This document shows positions 18,237-28,211 of a stretch of DNA of 33,706 nt, piece by piece (positions within the stretch are counted from its first letter, which is position 1; each line of letters opens with the position of its first letter). The notes beneath the pieces are model-generated. The model saw nothing but the letters and a program-made list of their open reading frames with translations. It was not told where the DNA came from and did no database searches. This DNA comes from Saprospiraceae bacterium (lineage in GTDB: Bacteria; Bacteroidota; Bacteroidia; Chitinophagales; Saprospiraceae). The DNA lies in NCBI GenBank assembly GCA_027030635.1, contig JALVES010000170.1, positions 1-33,706 of the forward strand, written 5' to 3'. Made by a program: the position numbers and the translations under genes.

Positions 18237-19684
18237 AACGAGCCTTCTTCTCCAACTTTCTGCTGCTGCTGGGCGTCAACCTGCTGGTGAAGGTAACTTA
18301 TATCTTCGGCATTGACCGCAGCGTGCAAAACACCGTTGGCACGGAAGTCTATGGCCGTTATTTCACGCTTTTGAGCCTGGCTATGCTGTTGCAAATCATT
18401 GCCGATTTCGGACTTGCCTACTACAACAGCCACAAGGTCGCGGGCCACCCTCCCCTCGTCAGCAAGTACTTCCCCAACCTGCTGCTACTCAAGCTCTTTC
18501 TGGCCGGCGGCTACCTGCTCAGCCTGATTGGCCTGGGCTTTGCCCTGGGTTACGCTCCCCGGGACTTACCCCTGCTCTCTCTGCTGGCCGTCAATCAGGT
18601 GCTGGTGTCCTTTCTGTTGTTCCTGCGCTCTACGCTGGCAGCTTTGGGCGATTACCGCAAAGACAGTCTGCTCTCTGCTTTTGACAAGCTTTTGCTGGTG
18701 CTTTTTGGAGGGTTTTTGCTGTTCGGGCCCTTTCGGGCAAATTTTCAGATCATCTGGTTCGTCCTGGCTCAAACGCTCTCTCTGCTGCTCGCCCTGGCAA
18801 CGGTCTGGCTGACCCTGCGCCCGCATCTGCCCGACTTGCAATGGCGCTTCAGGAAGTCTTTTGTGGCGCTCATGCTCAGGCGCTCTACGCCCTATGCCAT
18901 GACCGTACTGTTGATGGTCTTATACACCCGTTCGGATGTAATTATGTTAGAGCGGCTTTTGCCGAAAGGCGCTATAGAAGCCGGCATTTATGCAGGAGGC
19001 TATCGCCTGTTGGACGCCGCCAACATGCTGGGATTCTTGTTTGCCGGATTATTGTTACCCATGTTTTCAGGCATGTTGGGAAGGCAGGAAGACATCAGGC
19101 CGCTGTTCGACCTGGCGCTGCGTCTGATTTTTGCCATTGCGACCTCTGTGGGCATTACTGTTTTCTTCTTCCAGGCCGAAGTGGTAAAGCTCTTGTATGT
19201 AGAATCCACGCCCTATTGGGGTGTGGTACTGGGCTGGCTAATGCTGACCTTCATCATCACCAGTCTTTCCTATATATACGGCCCGCTCATCACGGCAGGC
19301 GACATGATTTCGCGGCTGAATCGCTATTACGCTTACAGCATTTTGCTGAATGTCGTACTCAACCTGCTGCTCATTTTTCGCTTTGGCGCTGCCGGAGCGG
19401 CCTTTGCGACTTTTTTGACTCAGGGCTTTGTGCTGCTGATTCAGGCTCGCCTGTGCCAGAAGCGTTGGCCGGGCCTGCTTCGCAGCTCACAATTCGTGCA
19501 AATGGCTCTTTTTACCCTGCTGGCAGTGTTGAGCGCTACGGCTTTTCACCGCTGGCATTCCCTGCCCTGGCTCCCGGCCTTTGCCCTGGCATTGAGTTTG
19601 GAAATGCTGCTCGCTTTCGCCATCCAACTGCTTTCCCTGCCCGAATTGTGGAAAATGCTGTCGGCCAAAACCGAAGATTCATAA
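18233..19684 (+). CDS. Polysaccharide biosynthesis / Wzx-like flippase
   Basis: Multi-pass membrane protein of MOP type; overlaps the mnmG stop by 4 nt (ATGA). Confidence 0.75.
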   Translation: MKRAFFSNFLLLLGVNLLVKVTYIFGIDRSVQNTVGTEVYGRYFTLLSLAMLLQIIADFGLAYYNSHKVAGHPPLVSKYFPNLLLLKLFLAGGYLLSLIGLGFALGYAPRDLPLLSLLAVNQVLVSFLLFLRSTLAALGDYRKDSLLSAFDKLLLVLFGGFLLFGPFRANFQIIWFVLAQTLSLLLALATVWLTLRPHLPDLQWRFRKSFVALMLRRSTPYAMTVLLMVLYTRSDVIMLERLLPKGAIEAGIYAGGYRLLDAANMLGFLFAGLLLPMFSGMLGRQEDIRPLFDLALRLIFAIATSVGITVFFFQAEVVKLLYVESTPYWGVVLGWLMLTFIITSLSYIYGPLITAGDMISRLNRYYAYSILLNVVLNLLLIFRFGAAGAAFATFLTQGFVLLIQARLCQKRWPGLLRSSQFVQMALFTLLAVLSATAFHRWHSLPWLPAFALALSLEMLLAFAIQLLSLPELWKMLSAKTEDS

Positions 19685-19730
19685 AGCTGCCTTATCTTGC
19701 GGTGTTTTTTGCACAACAACTCAGAGCCAC

Positions 19731-20816
19731 ATGGTTCAAAAAGACCTGAAACTGACGGACATCATCAAGCAATTGCTGGAGCGTCGCAAGTATATTCTGG
19801 GCATCACTTTTCTGACTGCCATAGGCACGGCCATCATCAGCCTGCTGCTGCCGGTGTATTATCAGGCTTCAACCTTGTTTTATGCCGCCAGCCCGGACCT
19901 GGCCTCGCCCGAGCAGATTTTTGGCGAAGCCAACACCACCACCCAATACTACGGCACGGATTCCGACCGCGACCGCCTGTTTTCCATTGCCCGCTCATCG
20001 GCAGTTACGGATTTTTTGATTCAAAAATTTGACCTGTACAAGAGGTACGACATAGACTCCACACACGTAAAGGCCCCTTACCGCGTCAAAGAGCAACTGC
20101 TGGATTTATACACCGTTGAGAAAACCAAGTACGATGCCCTGGAGTTGTCCGTAGAAGACCGCGACCCGCAAATCGCCGCCGAGATGGCCAACGCAGCCCG
20201 CGAGCGCATCAACGAGGAGGCTCAGCGCCTCATCCGAGAAAGCCAGCAAAAAATGCTGAACACCTATCAAAAGGCCATCGAAGAGCAAAGCACTTACCTC
20301 AAGACTTTGGAAGACTCCCTCAAACTTTTGCGAAACACCTATGGCGTTTACAACACGGAATCCCAAAGTGAGCAACTCGCCAATCAACTGGCCTCCGAAA
20401 AACGCCAATTGAGTTTTGACAAAGCCCGCCTGAAACGCTACCTCGAAATGGGAGGCGTCCCCCGAGACACCATCCGCTACCTGCAGGCAGCCATTGCCGG
20501 CAGGGAGCAAAGCCTTCAGGATGTGGAAAGCCGCCTGGAAAAATTTTCTCAGGGCATGTCCCGCATAGAAATGCTGGAGACTACGTATGAAGAAATATCC
20601 GACAAGCTCTCCGAACTGCAGACCCGCAAAAACCAACTGCAAACGGCCCTGCAGTCGGGCTTTACAGCTCTGCACATCGTAGAAACAGCCCAGGTACCCA
20701 CCATCAAATCCCGCCCCAAACGCAGCATTTTGGTCATTATGGCCGCCATGGCTGCCTTTATGTTTTCCGTTCTCGGCGTTTTGCTGTACGAAAACTACAA
20801 AGATGACTTCCGATGA
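19731..20816 (+). CDS. Wzz/GumC-like polysaccharide chain-length determinant protein
   Basis: N- and C-terminal TM segments, central coiled coil; SRPKRSILVIMAAMAAFMFSVLGVLLYE C-terminus. Confidence 0.75.
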   Translation: MVQKDLKLTDIIKQLLERRKYILGITFLTAIGTAIISLLLPVYYQASTLFYAASPDLASPEQIFGEANTTTQYYGTDSDRDRLFSIARSSAVTDFLIQKFDLYKRYDIDSTHVKAPYRVKEQLLDLYTVEKTKYDALELSVEDRDPQIAAEMANAARERINEEAQRLIRESQQKMLNTYQKAIEEQSTYLKTLEDSLKLLRNTYGVYNTESQSEQLANQLASEKRQLSFDKARLKRYLEMGGVPRDTIRYLQAAIAGREQSLQDVESRLEKFSQGMSRIEMLETTYEEISDKLSELQTRKNQLQTALQSGFTALHIVETAQVPTIKSRPKRSILVIMAAMAAFMFSVLGVLLYENYKDDFR

Positions 20817-20841
20817 GCAGGCAAATGCGGCTAAAAAGCCC

Positions 20842-20849
20842 TACCTTTG
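20842..20849 (+). promoter_or_regulatory. Candidate -7 box TACCTTTG upstream of the M1 aminopeptidase
   Basis: TAnnTTTG match about 30 nt before ATG; no clear -33 TTG. Confidence 0.3.
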
Positions 20850-20877
20850 CTTACTTCCAAATTAAAACCCACAAAAA

Positions 20878-23505
20878 ATGTTACACCCGCTCAAAGCGTT
20901 GCTGCTCGTCTTTCTATCGAGCCTTACCATCTCTGCCTGCACACTTTTCAAACAGGCAGAAACTGCTTCTGAGGAAAACCTGAAAATCGAGGAGCGCCAA
21001 TTAGATACTCTGAACGTATTTGCCGAAAGGCCACAGGAAAACTCTTCCAAAGATATCTACACACTCCCCCGATACAACCCCTCCGCCACCCGCATCAACG
21101 ACCTTTTGCACACTTCGCTGGACCTCTCATTTGATTGGGAGAAGCAGGCCGTCATAGGTACGGCGAGGTTGAAAGCCAAACCTTACTTCTACCCCACAAG
21201 CACCTTTGAGCTGGATGCCAAGGGCTTTGAGATTCAGGCCGTTTCTCTGTTGCCTTCCGGCAAATCCTTAAACTACGAGTACGACGGCAAGAAGCTCTCC
21301 ATACAGCTCGACCGCGAATACACCCGCGAACAGACTTACGAAGTTGAAATCAAGTACATCGCACATCCCAAAGCCGAGGGAGGCAGCGCCGCCATCAGTT
21401 CTGACCGGGGCCTGTACTTCATCAATCCGGAAGGAACTCCGGGCAAGCCTCAACAAATATGGACGCAGGGTGAAACCGAAAGCAACTCCCGCTGGTTTCC
21501 CACTATTGACAAGCCCAATGAGCGCCACACCCAAGACATTCGCCTGACGGTACAGGACCGCTTCGTTACCCTCTCCAACGGCCTGCTGGTATCTTCCACC
21601 CCTGCCGGCAACGGCATGCGCACCGATTATTGGGTGATGGACAAGGGACATGCACCTTACCTCACCATGATTGCCGTAGGCGAATGGGCCGTCGTCAAAG
21701 ATACCTGGAACGGTATGGAAGTCAGCTACTACGTGGAGCCCGAGTACGAAGAAGATGCCCGCAGTATTTTCCCCTATACGCCCGAGATGCTGGCCTTTTA
21801 TTCAGACATCCTGGGCATTCCTTACCCCTGGCAGAAATACTCACAAGTCGTAGTGCGCGACTTCGTATCCGGAGCTATGGAGAACACCACGGCCGTTACC
21901 TTCATGGAGATGGTGCAGGGCCACAGCGAAGACCTCGTAGATAGCGATATGAACGAGCTCATCGTTACGCACGAAATGTTTCACCATTGGTTTGGCGATC
22001 TGGTAACCACCGAAAGCTGGGCCAACATCACCCTCAACGAAGGCTTTGCCAACTACAGCGAATACCTCTGGATGGAGCACAAACACGGCCGCGATGCAGC
22101 AGAAGCCCATCGCTTAGAGGAGATGGACGGCTACCTCTCCTCCCGCTTCTGGCACCCTCTGATTTACTTTGGCTATAAAGACAGGGAAGACGTCTTCGAC
22201 GGGCATTCCTACAACAAAGGGGGCCTGGTGCTGCACATGCTTCGCACCATGATTGGCGATGAGGCCTTTTTCACAGCTCTGCAGCAATACCTTCAGAAAA
22301 ATGCCTATACCGATGTAGAGGCCCACGAGTTGCGCCTCGCCTTTGAAGACGTTACCGGCCAGGACCTCAACTGGTTTTTCAACCAATGGTACTTCGCTGC
22401 CGGGCACCCCGAGTTGAATATCGAGAAATCTTACTCTGCCGAAAATCAAACGGTCAGCCTGAGCATCAGCCAGGTGCAAAAGCCCACAGAGGAGATACCG
22501 GCCATCTTTCAATTGCCCTTCCGCGCAGAGGTTTACATGCCCGATGGCAGCAGGCAGAGCTATTCCTTTACCATGAATCAGCGCGAACAGACTTTCCGGA
22601 TGCCCGCTGCTCAAGAGCCCGCATTGGTGGTCTTTGATGCCGACCACAGCCTGCTCGCCGTCGTCAACTACCCCAAAACGGAAGAAGAGTACGCTTTTCA
22701 GTACCGCCACGCACCCACCTACTACGATCGCCATGAAGCCATTGAACAACTGCAGCAGAAGAACTCATCACTCCTGGACCCCATTTGGACACTGGCTTTA
22801 GATGATCCCGCCTGGCAAATACGCCAGATGGCCGTAGAAAACTGTTCAGCTACTGATGCCAACATCCAACGCATCGCTCAAATGGCCCTGAATGACCCCA
22901 GGGCAGATGTACGCGCCGGCGCCCTCTACCGCCTTGGAGACACCCAAGACAAAGCATGGCTGAAGGTAGCCATGGAAAGCATAACCAAAGATCCTTCTGC
23001 TGCCGTGCGGGGTGCAGCCCTCAGCCTCATTTACGACTTAGACCCCTATGCCGCCCTCGAAGCTGCCGAAAAACTCCAAAACAGCAAGAGCAGCGCACTG
23101 ATCAGCGCCCTGGCAGAGATTTTTGCACAAACGGGCGATCCCAAATATCTCGACTTTTTTGAGTCAAAATTTGACTTGATGAACAACTTTGACGGCATCG
23201 GATTTGTAAGTTTATATGCAGAGCTGGCTCTAAACGTGAATCCGGAGTCTATCAAGCGTGCTGCAGACCATCTGGAAAAGGGCGCCCTCAATGCCAACTA
23301 CATGCCTTGGTATCGCTTCGGCATGGTCAGCGCGCTCAATAAGCTCCACAACGGACTCGTTGAAGCTATCATAGACATTGGTCCCGATGGCAGCCAACAA
23401 CTCGTCCAATTGGACGAAGAAATCAAAGCGAAAATCAACGGAATCAAAGAAGCGGAATCGGACAAAAGGCTGAAAAGCATGTACAAAAGATTCCCCTCTT
23501 CTTAA
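20878..23505 (+). CDS. M1 family metallopeptidase (aminopeptidase), lipoprotein, with HEAT-like C-terminus
   Basis: Lipobox LTISAC; GAMENTTAVTF; HEMFHHWFGDLVT...NEGFANYSEY (HExxH-x18-E). Confidence 0.92.
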   Translation: MLHPLKALLLVFLSSLTISACTLFKQAETASEENLKIEERQLDTLNVFAERPQENSSKDIYTLPRYNPSATRINDLLHTSLDLSFDWEKQAVIGTARLKAKPYFYPTSTFELDAKGFEIQAVSLLPSGKSLNYEYDGKKLSIQLDREYTREQTYEVEIKYIAHPKAEGGSAAISSDRGLYFINPEGTPGKPQQIWTQGETESNSRWFPTIDKPNERHTQDIRLTVQDRFVTLSNGLLVSSTPAGNGMRTDYWVMDKGHAPYLTMIAVGEWAVVKDTWNGMEVSYYVEPEYEEDARSIFPYTPEMLAFYSDILGIPYPWQKYSQVVVRDFVSGAMENTTAVTFMEMVQGHSEDLVDSDMNELIVTHEMFHHWFGDLVTTESWANITLNEGFANYSEYLWMEHKHGRDAAEAHRLEEMDGYLSSRFWHPLIYFGYKDREDVFDGHSYNKGGLVLHMLRTMIGDEAFFTALQQYLQKNAYTDVEAHELRLAFEDVTGQDLNWFFNQWYFAAGHPELNIEKSYSAENQTVSLSISQVQKPTEEIPAIFQLPFRAEVYMPDGSRQSYSFTMNQREQTFRMPAAQEPALVVFDADHSLLAVVNYPKTEEEYAFQYRHAPTYYDRHEAIEQLQQKNSSLLDPIWTLALDDPAWQIRQMAVENCSATDANIQRIAQMALNDPRADVRAGALYRLGDTQDKAWLKVAMESITKDPSAAVRGAALSLIYDLDPYAALEAAEKLQNSKSSALISALAEIFAQTGDPKYLDFFESKFDLMNNFDGIGFVSLYAELALNVNPESIKRAADHLEKGALNANYMPWYRFGMVSALNKLHNGLVEAIIDIGPDGSQQLVQLDEEIKAKINGIKEAESDKRLKSMYKRFPSS

Positions 23506-23514
23506 AAAACAGCA

Positions 23515-23540
23515 CGGGCAGGTGAAGTGCCACCTGCCCG
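23515..23540. terminator. Perfect 10-bp stem, 6-nt loop hairpin just after the M1 peptidase stop
   Basis: cgggcaggtg (23515-23524) aagtgc cacctgcccg (23531-23540); no downstream T tract. Confidence 0.45.
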
Positions 23541-23562
23541 CAAACCCATAATTGCGCAGAAG

Positions 23563-26500
23563 ATGTATGAAGAACTGATCCAAAAGCTCGACCATTTTAT
23601 CCGCAGGTACTATCTCGACAAATTGATTCGGGGTAGCCTGTACGCTTTGGGATTTATTGTGTTGGCATTTCTGTTGGCAACTTTTCTCGAGGCAGAGTTT
23701 TACTTTAGCAAAACCGGTCGCATTCTTCTTTTTGGCACCTTCCTCTTGTCTTCGATTGCCGCCCTGGCTTTTTGGGTATTTCGCCCCCTGCTCAGTTATT
23801 TTCGCCTTGGCAAAGTCATTTCTCACGAGCAGGCTGCTGTCATCATTGGCAACCACTTTTCCGATGTGGAAGATAAGCTCCTCAACATCCTTCAATTGCG
23901 CAGGCAAGCCGATGAGGCAGAAGATGTCGAGCTCATTCTTGCAGGTATTGAACAAAAATCTGCACAAATACGCCTCGTTCCTTTCAAAAAAGCCATAGAC
24001 CTTTCGGTAAATAAAAAATACATAGGTTATACGCTCATCCCGCTGTTGTTGCTCATCTCCATTTTGCTGATAGATGCCAATTTCATCAAGCAACCGACGC
24101 AACGACTCATTCACCTCAACAAAGAATTTGAAAAACCCGCCCCCTTCAGCTTCGTCCTACACGATGAAAACCCTGAAGTCATACAATACGAAGACTATCC
24201 CCTCGAAGTAAAGGTCGAAGGCGAGACCCTGCCCGATGAAGTTTACATCACCTTTGACGGCTTGGAATACCGCTTAAAAAAAGAAGCTCCGGACCGTTTT
24301 ATTTATCGCTTCAGGAAAGTGCAAAAAGACCGTTTATTCCGCTTGTTTGCGGGGCCGGTCAGCAGCAAAGAATACGAGCTCAAAGTACTGAAAAAGCCCA
24401 ACATGCCGGGCTTTGACATTCAATTGGACTATCCGGCCTACACCGGCAGAAAAGACGAAACCATTTCCAACACCGGTGACCTGCTCATTCCCGCAGGGAC
24501 TCGCATTGTCTGGAATTTCAAAACGGAAAATACCGAAAACATTGGCCTTTTACTGCCTGAAAAAGAGCAAATAGTATTTGCCGAAAGGCGCGGAAATGAC
24601 GTGTTCTACTTCAAGCACACGGCCATGAAGCCGGGCACCTACAAACTGTTTCTCTCCAACGAAATGCTGCCCAATGCCGATAGCATCACCTACTCCATGA
24701 ACGTCATCCCCGACGAATATCCCGTCATTGAAGTGGAAGAGTTTCCCGACAGCACAGACCGCAAGTGGTTGTATTTCATAGGAGAGACCTCCGATGATTA
24801 CGGCCTGTTAAAGCTCACCTTCAATTACCGCATCACCTCATCAGACGGGCAGAGCAGCGAATTGGTTAGTTTGCCCATTCCTCTGTCAAACTCCGGCAAG
24901 AAACAGGCCAAAGTCAGAAATGCCGAATACACGCACAGTTGGAATCTCGGAGCATTGGATTTAAAGCCCGGCGACCAGGTCAGCTACTATTTTGAAGTCT
25001 TTGACAACGATGCCGTGCATGGCAGCAAATCTTCGCGCACGCAGCCCCGCGTTTATGCCATGCCCACGGTAGAAGAATTTGAAAAAATCGAAGAGGAAAA
25101 TATCGAAGAAATTCAGGAGCGCCTCAACAAGGCTTTGGAAGAAAGCAAAAAAATCCAGGAACAACTCAAGAAAAAACGGGAAGAACTCCTCCAAAAAGAA
25201 GAGCCCGACTGGCAGGACCGCAAAGAGTTGGAAAAACTGTTAGAGCGGCAAAAGGAATTGATGGAAGAAATCCGAAAAGCCCGAGAAGCTTACAAAGAAA
25301 ACCTGGAAAATCAACAGGAGTTTCGCGAGCGCAGTGAGGATATTCTCCAAAAGCAAGAGCAACTCCAAAAGCTCATGGAAGAGACCATGGACGAGGAGAT
25401 GCAAAAACTGATGGAGGAGATACAGAAGATGCTGGACGAGATGCAAAAGGATGAGGCACTGGAGCAAATGGAAGAATTCCAGTTATCGGAAGAAGAATTG
25501 GAAAAAGAGCTCGACCGCGCTTTGGAGTTGTTTAAGGAACTGCAACTCGAGCAAAAGATGGATGAGGTCATCCAGGAGTTAGAAGAATTAGCCGAGCAGC
25601 AGGAAAAACTGAGCGAAGAAACCGCCAATGAAGAGAAGCCGCAGGAAGAGCTCCAAAAAGAACAGGAAGAGATCAATGAAAAATTTGATGAGCTTCAAGA
25701 GAAGATGGACGATATCCAGAAAATGAATAAGGAGTTGGAAAAGCCCAAGCCTCTCGAAGACCACAAAGAAGAGAGCGAAAAAATCGAAGAAGACCTGGAT
25801 AAGAGTCAGGAGCAACTCGAGCAAAAAGAAAACCAGGGGGCTTCCAAATCACAAAAAAGCGCATCCCAAAAGATGCGTCAAATGGCACAGAGCATGTCTG
25901 GCAGCATGAAGAGCATGGCCATGGACCAAATGATGGAAGATATGGAGGCTCTGCGCCAATTGCTGGAAAACCTCCTGACGCTGTCTTTTGATCAGGAAAA
26001 TTTGCAAAAGGATTTTCAGGAGACCGCCATCAACACGCCCCGCTACGTAGAATTGGTAAACAAGCAATTCAAGTTGGAAGACGATTTCCGGCTGGTCGAA
26101 GACAGCCTGCAGGCCCTGAGCAAGCGGGTTTTCCAGATCGAAAGCTATGTGATGGAAAAAGTCAGTGAGATCAAAACCAACATGAAGGATGCCACCGACC
26201 AATTGGAGGAGCGCAAGGTCAGTCAGGCCTCCAAGCATCAGCAATACGTGATGAAAAACCTCAACGACCTGGCGCTGATGTTAGACGAGGTCATGCAGCA
26301 GATGCAAATGCAGATGTCGGGCATGATGAGCGGCAATCAGATGTGCAACAATCCCGGGCAGGGCAAAGGCGGCAAGGGCAATGTGCCCAAGGACAAAATC
26401 AGCAAAGGCCAAAAGGAGATTTCCGAGCAAATGCGCAAGATGCTCGAGCAAATGCAAAACGGCAACATGCCTTCCAGCGAAGAATTTGCCAAAACGGCTG

Positions 26501-26898
26501 CCAGGCAGGCCGCACTCAGAGAGGCCTTGCGGCAAATGCAAAAAGAACTTCAACAGCAGGGCAAGGGCTCTAAAGAGCTGGAGGAGATCATGGACCAAAT
26601 GAACAAGATCGAAACCGACCTGGTCAATAAGCGCCTCACCAATGAGATGATGAAGCGCCAGCAGGAAATTCTCACCCGCCTGTTAGAGCACGAAAAGGCC
26701 GAACGCCAACGAGACAAAGACAACAAGCGCAAATCAGAAACGGCCCAGGACTATCAGCGCAAATTACCCCCTGCTCTGGAGGAATACCTGCGCAAACGCC
26801 AGGCCGAAACGGAAGAATTGCGCAGCGTTTCTCCCCGCTTAACCCCCTATTACAAGCGCCTGGTCGAGGATTATTTCAAAAAAAGTGAAGAAAATTGA
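23563..26898 (+). CDS. DUF4175 family protein, N-terminal TM segments and long E/Q/K-rich coiled coil
   Basis: MYEELIQKLDHFIRRYYLDKLIRGSLYALGF start; DUF4175-like layout; ATG at 23563 preferred to GTG at 23527, which lies in the hairpin loop. Confidence 0.75.
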   Translation: MYEELIQKLDHFIRRYYLDKLIRGSLYALGFIVLAFLLATFLEAEFYFSKTGRILLFGTFLLSSIAALAFWVFRPLLSYFRLGKVISHEQAAVIIGNHFSDVEDKLLNILQLRRQADEAEDVELILAGIEQKSAQIRLVPFKKAIDLSVNKKYIGYTLIPLLLLISILLIDANFIKQPTQRLIHLNKEFEKPAPFSFVLHDENPEVIQYEDYPLEVKVEGETLPDEVYITFDGLEYRLKKEAPDRFIYRFRKVQKDRLFRLFAGPVSSKEYELKVLKKPNMPGFDIQLDYPAYTGRKDETISNTGDLLIPAGTRIVWNFKTENTENIGLLLPEKEQIVFAERRGNDVFYFKHTAMKPGTYKLFLSNEMLPNADSITYSMNVIPDEYPVIEVEEFPDSTDRKWLYFIGETSDDYGLLKLTFNYRITSSDGQSSELVSLPIPLSNSGKKQAKVRNAEYTHSWNLGALDLKPGDQVSYYFEVFDNDAVHGSKSSRTQPRVYAMPTVEEFEKIEEENIEEIQERLNKALEESKKIQEQLKKKREELLQKEEPDWQDRKELEKLLERQKELMEEIRKAREAYKENLENQQEFRERSEDILQKQEQLQKLMEETMDEEMQKLMEEIQKMLDEMQKDEALEQMEEFQLSEEELEKELDRALELFKELQLEQKMDEVIQELEELAEQQEKLSEETANEEKPQEELQKEQEEINEKFDELQEKMDDIQKMNKELEKPKPLEDHKEESEKIEEDLDKSQEQLEQKENQGASKSQKSASQKMRQMAQSMSGSMKSMAMDQMMEDMEALRQLLENLLTLSFDQENLQKDFQETAINTPRYVELVNKQFKLEDDFRLVEDSLQALSKRVFQIESYVMEKVSEIKTNMKDATDQLEERKVSQASKHQQYVMKNLNDLALMLDEVMQQMQMQMSGMMSGNQMCNNPGQGKGGKGNVPKDKISKGQKEISEQMRKMLEQMQNGNMPSSEEFAKTAARQAALREALRQMQKELQQQGKGSKELEEIMDQMNKIETDLVNKRLTNEMMKRQQEILTRLLEHEKAERQRDKDNKRKSETAQDYQRKLPPALEEYLRKRQAETEELRSVSPRLTPYYKRLVEDYFKKSEEN

Positions 26899-27047
26899 CC
26901 TTTTTTTCACTTTTTTGGGCCCCAACCCTTGACAATGAGCAAAAAATGTCCGTATTTTGTAGCCTGCTGCTGCCCTCAACACCTGCCGGCACACAGCAAT
27001 GGCTATCCCGACAACCGAGAAACCTCCCATGGACATATACATTTTGC

Positions 27048-27069
27048 TCAAACTGCCAAGGCAGTTTGA
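27048..27069. repeat. Hairpin in the leader of the RsbW-like/ybeY genes
   Basis: tcaaactgcc (27048-27057) aa ggcagtttga (27060-27069), perfect. Confidence 0.5.
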
Positions 27070-27199
27070 AGAAAAAGCTGTGCTTTAAACCTGCACAGTC
27101 TTTGGACGTTGTATAGAGAGCGGATTCATCTTTATACTACGTGTAAAACCCTGCAGCAAAGAGGAAATCTTTGCGTATTGTTCACGGATTCAGAAAGTT

Positions 27200-27595
27200 A
27201 TGCTGAAAACAAAACTACAATCCAAGACTCAAAGTGTTCAGGAACTTGAACACATCGTACAGCGTATCGCTCGTGAGATGAACCTCCCCAAAGAAAAATT
27301 TGGCGACATCTACATCAGCCTGACGGAGGCCATTACCAATGCCATCCGGCACGGCAATGCAGAAGATGAGAACAAATTTGTTGAGCTGGAAATCATCCAA
27401 AAAGCCCCCAGCTCAGTGGCCTTCCGAATTACCGATCAGGGAAAAGGTTTTGATTATCAAAATTTGCCCGACCCCACCAGCGATGAAAATTTGCGCATTT
27501 GCGGCGGGCGAGGTGTTATGATTATGCAGGCACTCTCAGACGAAATGCATTTTCAAAACAATGGCCGCACCGTAGAACTGCATTTTAAATTTTAA
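27200..27595 (+). CDS. RsbW-like anti-sigma regulatory factor (HATPase_c domain)
   Basis: SLTEAITNAIRHGNAEDENKFVELEI...FRITDQGKGFDYQNLPDP...GGRGVMIMQALSDE. Confidence 0.88.
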   Translation: MLKTKLQSKTQSVQELEHIVQRIAREMNLPKEKFGDIYISLTEAITNAIRHGNAEDENKFVELEIIQKAPSSVAFRITDQGKGFDYQNLPDPTSDENLRICGGRGVMIMQALSDEMHFQNNGRTVELHFKF

Positions 27596-27610
27596 AGCCA
27601 AGCCGGTACC

Positions 27611-28078
27611 ATGCCATTTGACTGGCCGGAGCAAAATTTTGAAGAGAGCCCCATAGAAGCCCTGCTCCTATCCGGGGCTGATATGGAAGTCCCCGAAGAG
27701 CTCGAAGGGCTCCCCCTGGAAGATTGGCTCCGGGAAATCATCCGGGCTGAAGGCGGTGAACTCAAAAATTTGCAGTACATCTTTGGTTCGGACGAGTTCT
27801 TACACGACATCAATGTGCAGTATCTCAATCACGATACCTATACAGACATCATCACCTTTCCCCTCTCTGAATTCCCTCTCATTGAAGGCGAAATCTATTT
27901 AAGCATAGACCGCATACGCGAAAATGCCCGGACTTACGAAGCACCCTTTCTCACAGAACTTTTGCGCGTCATGGCTCATGGCGTACTCCATCTGCTGGGC
28001 TACAAAGACAAGACAAAAGCCGAGCAAAAAGAGATGAGGCAAAAAGAGGAAGAAGCCCTGGCTATGGCTCCGATTTAA
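27611..28078 (+). CDS. ybeY: rRNA maturation RNase YbeY
   Basis: HDTYTDIITFP and LRVMAHGVLHLLGYKDKT (HGxLHLxGxD-type motif, with K before D). Confidence 0.92.
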   Translation: MPFDWPEQNFEESPIEALLLSGADMEVPEELEGLPLEDWLREIIRAEGGELKNLQYIFGSDEFLHDINVQYLNHDTYTDIITFPLSEFPLIEGEIYLSIDRIRENARTYEAPFLTELLRVMAHGVLHLLGYKDKTKAEQKEMRQKEEEALAMAPI

Positions 28079-28083
28079 TGAAG

Positions 28084-28108
28084 AATGGTTCATTACAATG
28101 GTTCATTA
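28084..28108. repeat. Tandem 12-bp direct repeat (period 13) upstream of thrA
   Basis: aatggttcatta (28084-28095) c aatggttcatta (28097-28108). Confidence 0.75.
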
Positions 28109-28211
28109 AAAAAAGGATTCGTATAAAATTCCCGAACTTTGTAAAATTATGCTGTTCCTGCTATTTGCAGGGATGAGCGCCAGTTGTATTCAAAAACTTC
28201 AAGAAGACAGC

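Noticed and set aside
18841-19749. 302-aa + ORF inside the flippase gene
   Set aside because: Alternative frame of the flippase; composition (many H/R/C) typical of a shadow frame.
23230-24114. 294-aa minus ORF spanning the M1 peptidase/DUF4175 junction
   Set aside because: Crosses two supported + strand genes and a hairpin; no recognizable protein features.
28079-28211. thr leader peptide attenuator
   Set aside because: No short Thr/Ile-rich ORF with terminator/antiterminator pair was visible upstream of thrA.
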